A stretch of DNA of 10,442 nucleotides from the NCBI GenBank assembly GCA_021798435.1, contig JAJZGN010000056.1, forward strand, positions 1 through 10,442, in the 5' to 3' direction. A program made the position numbers and the translations under genes. This document shows, one piece after another, positions 7,462 through 10,442 of this stretch; positions within the stretch are counted from its first letter, which is position 1; the number at the start of each line of letters is the position of its first letter. The stretch is from a bacterium (GTDB taxonomy: Bacteria; Chloroflexota; Dormibacteria; Aeolococcales; Bog-877). The notes below the pieces were generated by a model. The model was not told where the DNA came from, ran no database searches, and saw only the letters and a program-made list of their open reading frames with translations.

Positions 7462-8463
7462 TCAGGCCCCCCAGCGCAGTCCGGGAGTGTTGACCGGCGC
7501 GTCCCAGAGCCCCAGTAGCTCGTCGTCGAGCCGGAGCAGGGTGATCGAGGTGCCGGCCATCTCCAGGGAGGTGATGTAGGAGCCCACGAGATTCCGCTCG
7601 ATGGCAATCCCCCGGCCCCTCAGGAAACGGTCCAGGGCCCGGTAGACCACGTAGAGCTCGATGAGGGGGGTGCCCCCCATCCCGTTTACGAATGCCAGGA
7701 CCCGGTCGCCGGACTTGAAGGGAAGGTCGTCGACTATGGTGCTGGCCAGCACCTCGACGATCTCGTCGGCGGTGGCCAGCCGGCGCCGCTCCCGACCGGG
7801 CTCGCCGTGGATCCCGATCCCGATCTCCATCTCGTCCTCGCCCAGCTCGAAGGTCGGCTTGCCCGCCGCTGGCACGGTGCAGGAGGTGAGCGCCATGCCC
7901 ATCGAGCGACCGCTCGCGTTGACCTTGCTGCAGAGCGCGGCCACCTCGCCGAGCGGACGCCCGGCCTCCGCGGCCGCCCCACAGACCTTCTCGGCCAGAA
8001 CCGTGATGCCCACCCCGCGGCGGCCCGCGGTGTAGAGGCTGTCCTGGACCGCGACGTCGTCGTTGGTCACCACCGCCTCCACCTGGATCCCATCCTCCTT
8101 GGCCAGCTCCGCCGCCATCTCGAAATTGAGGATGTCCCCGGTGTAGTTCTTGACTATGTGCAGCACCCCGGCTCCCCCGCTGACCGCCTTGGTGGCGGCC
8201 AGGATCTGGTCAGGGGTGGGGGAGGTGAAGACCTCCCCGGGGCAGGCCGCGTCCAGCATGCCGCGCCCCACGAAGCCCCCGTGCATCGGCTCGTGGCCCG
8301 AGCCCCCGCCGGAGACCACCGCCACCTTGCCCCGGACCGGGGCGTCCTTGCGCATCACGTAGTAGGGGTCGAGGGAGACCTTGACCCGGTCCGAGTGAGC
8401 CAGGGCGATACCCTCCAGCTCCTCCCGGACCACGTCCTCCGGCCGGTTGATCAGCTTCTTCAC
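7462..8463 (-). CDS. dhaK: dihydroxyacetone kinase, substrate-binding subunit DhaK
   Basis: DhaK binds dihydroxyacetone covalently through a histidine hemiaminal and presents it to DhaL-ATP, giving dihydroxyacetone phosphate. The 333-aa product has the usual start MKKLINRPEDVV. It has GGGSGHEP (52-59, His57), VKNYTGD (104-110, Asp110) and GIGIHGEPG, with His219 matching the substrate-binding His218 of E. coli DhaK. GMGGTPL and SYITSLEMAG in the last third are family-typical. The protein is a single DhaK domain without a fused DhaL domain, as in PTS-linked systems. The start codon is GTG at 8463, preceded by GAGG about 7-8 nt upstream. It sits 16 nt after the glpF stop, so it is almost certainly cotranscribed with the glycerol facilitator. 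All residues expected for activity are present. Confidence 0.98.
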   Translation of the reverse strand: MKKLINRPEDVVREELEGIALAHSDRVKVSLDPYYVMRKDAPVRGKVAVVSGGGSGHEPMHGGFVGRGMLDAACPGEVFTSPTPDQILAATKAVSGGAGVLHIVKNYTGDILNFEMAAELAKEDGIQVEAVVTNDDVAVQDSLYTAGRRGVGITVLAEKVCGAAAEAGRPLGEVAALCSKVNASGRSMGMALTSCTVPAAGKPTFELGEDEMEIGIGIHGEPGRERRRLATADEIVEVLASTIVDDLPFKSGDRVLAFVNGMGGTPLIELYVVYRALDRFLRGRGIAIERNLVGSYITSLEMAGTSITLLRLDDELLGLWDAPVNTPGLRWGA

Positions 8464-8479
8464 AACGCTACCTCGCCAC

Positions 8480-9436
8480 CTACGACTGCTGGCCTTCGCT
8501 GGTCACCCGCCCCTGTGGAGGCTCGCTCTCCCCCTTCTTGAGCCGGGAGGCCAGGACATCACCGATGAAGAAGTCGTAGAGCAGAACTCCCACGACCCCG
8601 CCCACCAGCGGACCCACGATCGGGATCCAGAAGTAGTTGGAGAAATGGAAGGCTCCCGCGCTGTAGGTCCCGGGGAAGGCAACCTTGCCCCAGCCGAACA
8701 GCCAGGCCACAAATCGGGGTCCGAAGTCACGGGCGGGGTTGATGGCGTACCCCGCGTTGGGGCCGTAGGACATCCCGATGGCTCCCACCGCCGCGCCCAC
8801 CAGCCAGGGCCCCATGTTCCCCGCCGGCGCCAGGTTGCGGCCGTCGGTGATCGCCAGGACCAGGATGAGGAGGAATGCGGTGCCCACGATCTGGTCTACC
8901 AGCGGCCCCACCACGCTGCCATGGAAGTAGGGGGCTGGGAAGGTCGCGAAGATCGAGTAGCTGGCCAGGGCGTTTCCCGCCGATGGCACCGTCTTGGCCG
9001 CCAGGTCCCAGGCCTGGATAGCCGGGCCGTAGACCATGTAGACGACGAGGGCGCCGAAGATCGCCCCCACCAGCTCCGCCCCCATGTAGGGGAGGACCTT
9101 GTTCCAGGGGAACTTGCGGCGCACCGCCAGCCCCAGGGTCACCGCGGGGTTGAGGTGGGCCCCGGTGACCCCACCCGCCACGTAGATCCCCATCACCACC
9201 GCGAACATCCATCCGAAGGTGATGAGCAGCCAGTCGCCGCCGGCCTGGAAGATCGTGGTCGGGCTCGCCGTCCTACCCGACCCGGGAAGGCCGGCCACCG
9301 CCACCGCCACCACGCCGTCGCCGAAGGCGAGCAGCGTCAGGGTGCCGAAGAACTCGGCCATGAGCTCGCCCCAGAGGCCGCTCAGCCCGGCGAAGGATCT
9401 CCCCTCACCGTGCAGCGGCGTGTACTCCATCGCCAT
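8480..9436 (-). CDS. glpF: glycerol uptake facilitator (aquaglyceroporin)
   Basis: GlpF is a six-helix inner-membrane channel for glycerol and other small polyols, probably also dihydroxyacetone. The 318-aa product has both half-helix signatures, GAHLNPAVT (NPA at 96-98) and GYAINPARDFGPR (NPA at 233-235). Asp237 directly after NPAR is diagnostic of glycerol-type channels rather than water-specific ones. By spacing to the NPA motifs, the selectivity-filter positions are Trp76, Tyr230 and Arg236, where E. coli GlpF has Trp48, Phe200 and Arg206. Hydrophobic segments cover the rest, and a basic/acidic hydrophilic tail (KKGESEPP) ends it. It is longer than E. coli GlpF (281 aa), mainly from a roughly 20-residue N-terminus and a long loop near 140-172. 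The ATG at 9436 follows AGAGGAGGG with 9 nt spacing. It is the first gene of the operon. Confidence 0.97.
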   Translation of the reverse strand: MAMEYTPLHGEGRSFAGLSGLWGELMAEFFGTLTLLAFGDGVVAVAVAGLPGSGRTASPTTIFQAGGDWLLITFGWMFAVVMGIYVAGGVTGAHLNPAVTLGLAVRRKFPWNKVLPYMGAELVGAIFGALVVYMVYGPAIQAWDLAAKTVPSAGNALASYSIFATFPAPYFHGSVVGPLVDQIVGTAFLLILVLAITDGRNLAPAGNMGPWLVGAAVGAIGMSYGPNAGYAINPARDFGPRFVAWLFGWGKVAFPGTYSAGAFHFSNYFWIPIVGPLVGGVVGVLLYDFFIGDVLASRLKKGESEPPQGRVTSEGQQS

Positions 9437-9444
9437 GCCACCAT

Positions 9445-9453
9445 CCCTCCTCT
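9445..9453 (-). promoter_or_regulatory. strong ribosome binding site of glpF
   Basis: AGAGGAGGG on the minus strand sits 9 nt (from GGAGG) upstream of the ATG at 9436 and fixes the start there. The reading frame upstream of it is open to 9541 but lacks a comparable site, and would add a non-membrane segment not expected in GlpF. Confidence 0.75.
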
Positions 9454-9475
9454 GATCCACTCTCGACCGAGCACC

Positions 9476-9496
9476 GGGGTGTAGAATCACCACCCC
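9476..9496 (-). promoter_or_regulatory. stem-loop in the glpF leader
   Basis: GGGGTG and CACCCC pair exactly (6 bp) around a 9-nt loop at the very start of the predicted leader RNA. There is no following U-run, so it is not a terminator. A 5' stabilising hairpin, or a part of a larger leader fold, is possible. A chance pairing is also possible at this GC content. Confidence 0.35.
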
Positions 9497-9511
9497 TAAG
9501 TCGGCAGGCAG

Positions 9512-9541
9512 AGAGTAGACCCGGGACCAGTGAATAGTCAA
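9512..9541 (-). promoter_or_regulatory. candidate sigma-70-type promoter for glpF-dhaKL-glpKABC-dhaM
   Basis: On the minus strand a good -35 box, TTGACT (9536-9541), is followed after 18 nt by a weaker -10-like TACTCT (9512-9517). A start near 9505 would give a leader of about 70 nt before the glpF ATG. The -35 is 5/6 to consensus; the -10 is only about 3/6, which would fit an activator-dependent promoter. It is the best match in the only sizeable intergenic gap. Confidence 0.42.
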
Positions 9542-9558
9542 CCATGTGGGGATTACAC

Positions 9559-9582
9559 GTGTTTTCCACTAGGTGAAAACAC
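9559..9582. promoter_or_regulatory. 24-bp near-perfect palindrome, candidate operator of the glycerol operon
   Basis: The arms GTGTTTTC (9559-9566) and GAAAACAC (9575-9582) are exact reverse complements, separated by 8 nt whose centre is CTAG. In all, 10 of 12 base pairs across the dyad are symmetric. The A/T-rich arms stand out in this GC-rich background. The centre lies about 65 nt upstream of the predicted transcription start, just above the -35 box. This would suit an activator, or a repressor acting at a distance. No T-run follows on the minus strand, so it does not look like an intrinsic terminator. The binding protein is unknown and no regulator gene is in the window. Confidence 0.6.
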
Positions 9583-9593
9583 CCGGGTGGTCG

Positions 9594-9618
9594 CGAACCT
9601 AAGTTCGAGAGGCCCTCT
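9594..9618. repeat. two adjacent short inverted repeats after the CDP-alcohol phosphatidyltransferase stop
   Basis: CGAAC/GTTCG with a 4-nt spacer (9594-9607) directly abuts AGAGG/CCTCT around one base (9608-9618), 3 nt after the stop codon at 9622. They might form a weak transcript end for the lipid unit, but neither is followed by a T-run on the minus strand. Confidence 0.28.
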
Positions 9619-9621
9619 AGG

Positions 9622-10299
9622 TCAAGGGGAGCTGGGAGCGGCGCCGCGGCGCCGCCGGGGGCCCGGCGAAGGTTCGGGGATCCCCTCTCCGGGGGCCGCC
9701 GGCGCGGCCCGATCCTGGGCCTTCCGATACTGGCGGTAAACGGCATGGATGCGCTGCAGGGCGGTCAGGTTGGTGGCCACCGCCAGGATCCAGAGGACCG
9801 GCACCATGAGGCCCAGGATCAGCCCCAGGGCGGTGATGACGACCCGCTCGGGGCGGGCAAACCAGCCCACGTCACAGGTGTACCCCAGCGACTGCGCCCG
9901 GGCCCGCACGTAGCTGACCAACAGAGAGCCGAAGAGCGCGGCCACGATCAGGAAAACTGGGACCTGCTGGTGGAGGTGGGCGAGGAAGAGGTAGGCCAGG
10001 CCCGCGTAGAGCACCCCCTCACCGTACCGGTCGGCGGTGCTGTCCAGGAAGGCGCCGAAGGGGTGAACCCGGCCCGACTCGCGGGCCACGGCCCCGTCCA
10101 GGATGTCGAACGCGCCGGCCAGCAACAGCACGATCCCCGCCCACAGCTGGAGGTCAAGGGCCGCCAGCGCCGCCGCGCCGCCGGCGATCGCGAGCCCTAT
10201 CAGGGTGATGGCGTTGGGGCTGAGTCCCACCAGCCGGCTGGCGGCGGCCAGCCGCTGGGCGGCCGCCCTAACGGAGGCCTGGAGCAGTCTGCTGAACAC
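9622..10299 (-). CDS. CDP-alcohol phosphatidyltransferase (phosphatidylinositol-phosphate synthase-like)
   Basis: This integral membrane enzyme transfers a phosphatidyl group from a CDP-diacylglycerol-type donor to an alcohol, making a phospholipid head group. The 225-aa product carries the complete family signature, spaced as D65-x2-D68-G69-x2-A72-R73-x8-G82-x3-D86-x3-D90. Several hydrophobic helices flank it (about 29-47, 52-64, 96-108, 112-128 and 152-172). LDSTADRYGE, SYVRARA and ARPERVV resemble the inositol-phosphate-using branch (phosphatidylinositol-phosphate or archaetidylinositol-phosphate synthase). The acceptor cannot be proven by reading alone, and phosphatidylglycerophosphate synthase remains possible. 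The C-terminal 30 residues are a Pro/Ala/Arg-rich hydrophilic tail. It starts with GTG at 10299, 9 nt after AGAGG, and overlaps the end of an upstream glycosyltransferase gene by 32 nt, which supports a shared role in inositol lipid or glycolipid synthesis. Confidence 0.9.
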   Translation of the reverse strand: MFSRLLQASVRAAAQRLAAASRLVGLSPNAITLIGLAIAGGAAALAALDLQLWAGIVLLLAGAFDILDGAVARESGRVHPFGAFLDSTADRYGEGVLYAGLAYLFLAHLHQQVPVFLIVAALFGSLLVSYVRARAQSLGYTCDVGWFARPERVVITALGLILGLMVPVLWILAVATNLTALQRIHAVYRQYRKAQDRAAPAAPGEGIPEPSPGPRRRRGAAPSSP

Positions 10300-10442
10300 T
10301 TGGTTGCACCTCTTGGGAGGAGCGCTGGCGCAGCGCCCGACGGTAAACCTGAAGGACCCGGTCCGCCACCAGCGGCCAGGCGTAGCGCTCGGCGGTCGCC
10401 CGGCCGCGGCGTCCCATCTGCAGGCGGAGTTCCGGGTGGTCG
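10268..10442 (-). CDS. glycosyltransferase, C-terminal fragment (GT4-like; start beyond window)
   Basis: Only the last 57 residues are visible, ending at a TAG at 10268-10270; the gene continues beyond the right edge. The segment LRLQMGRRGRATAERYAW, followed by a VADRVLQVYRRAL helix, is the characteristic end of GT4-family (GT-B fold) retaining glycosyltransferases, where the final helix folds back on the N-terminal domain. The last 20 or so residues (QRSSQEVQP onward) look unstructured and overlap the start of the CDP-alcohol phosphatidyltransferase gene. Sugar and acceptor cannot be told from this fragment. Next to a phosphatidylinositol-type synthase, a mannosyltransferase acting on a phosphoinositide or similar lipid is a reasonable guess, by analogy with PimA in mycobacteria. 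Confidence 0.78.
   Translation of the reverse strand, partial: DHPELRLQMGRRGRATAERYAWPLVADRVLQVYRRALRQRSSQEVQPSVQQTAPGLR

Larger units (their letters stand above)
1..9505 (-). other. predicted transcription unit glpF-dhaK-dhaL-glpK-glpA-glpB-glpC-dhaM
   Basis: Eight codirectional genes are separated by 16, 52, 54, 22 and 34 nt, then overlap by 4 nt (glpB/glpC) and 14 nt (glpC/dhaM). No terminator-like element with a T-run lies between them, and all act on glycerol or dihydroxyacetone. The unit continues beyond the left edge. Confidence 0.75.

Noticed and set aside
8447..9484. Open plus-strand reading frame of 345 codons
   Set aside because: It is antisense to glpF, whose two NPA motifs and membrane helices are clear; the antisense product is charged and repetitive with no family resemblance.
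9555..9562. ACACGTGT octamer palindrome beside the operator candidate
   Set aside because: It overlaps one operator arm, is short, and has no second copy nearby, so it cannot be separated from chance.
9559..9582. Reading the 24-bp palindrome as an intrinsic terminator of the upstream lipid genes
   Set aside because: The stem is A/U-rich rather than G/C-rich and no T-run follows on the minus strand, so an operator is the better reading.
9640..9655. GC palindrome GGCGCCGCGGCGCC
   Set aside because: It falls inside the Arg/Ala-rich C-terminal codons of the CDP-alcohol phosphatidyltransferase and is explained by codon composition.

Overview
This is a very GC-rich bacterial window (about 70% GC by eye) in which every gene lies on the minus strand, so transcription runs from high to low coordinates. 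No rRNA, tRNA, CRISPR array or mobile element is visible. No marker gene fixes the taxon. The GC content, the actinobacterial-looking GlpK and GlpA, and a phosphatidylinositol-type CDP-alcohol phosphotransferase next to a GT4 glycosyltransferase suggest Actinobacteriota, Chloroflexota, Dormibacterota or a similar high-GC lineage. That placement is inference.

Right edge (9622-10442): the C-terminus of a GT4-like glycosyltransferase overlaps the start of a CDP-alcohol phosphatidyltransferase by 32 nt. This is a separate membrane-lipid or glycolipid unit. Between it and the next gene is a 185-nt intergenic region (9437-9621). It holds a near-perfect 24-bp palindrome, a plausible minus-strand promoter, a leader hairpin and a strong ribosome binding site.

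Main locus (1-9436): one tightly packed glycerol/dihydroxyacetone operon in the order glpF-dhaK-dhaL-glpK-glpA-glpB-glpC-dhaM. GlpF admits glycerol and possibly dihydroxyacetone. GlpK makes glycerol 3-phosphate, and the anaerobic-type GlpABC dehydrogenase oxidises it to dihydroxyacetone phosphate (DHAP) with electrons going to quinone. DhaK-DhaL-DhaM phosphorylates dihydroxyacetone to DHAP using phosphoenolpyruvate passed through PTS-type domains. The two branches meet at DHAP.

The most unusual point is the gene order. The three-subunit dihydroxyacetone kinase is split, with dhaM four genes away from dhaKL on the far side of glpKABC and overlapping the end of glpC. DhaM is multi-domain (EIIA-Man, HPr, start of EI-N) and runs off the left edge. 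No glycerol dehydrogenase, glpD or transcriptional regulator is present in the window. All the protein families are known ones; what may be new is the arrangement and its regulation.
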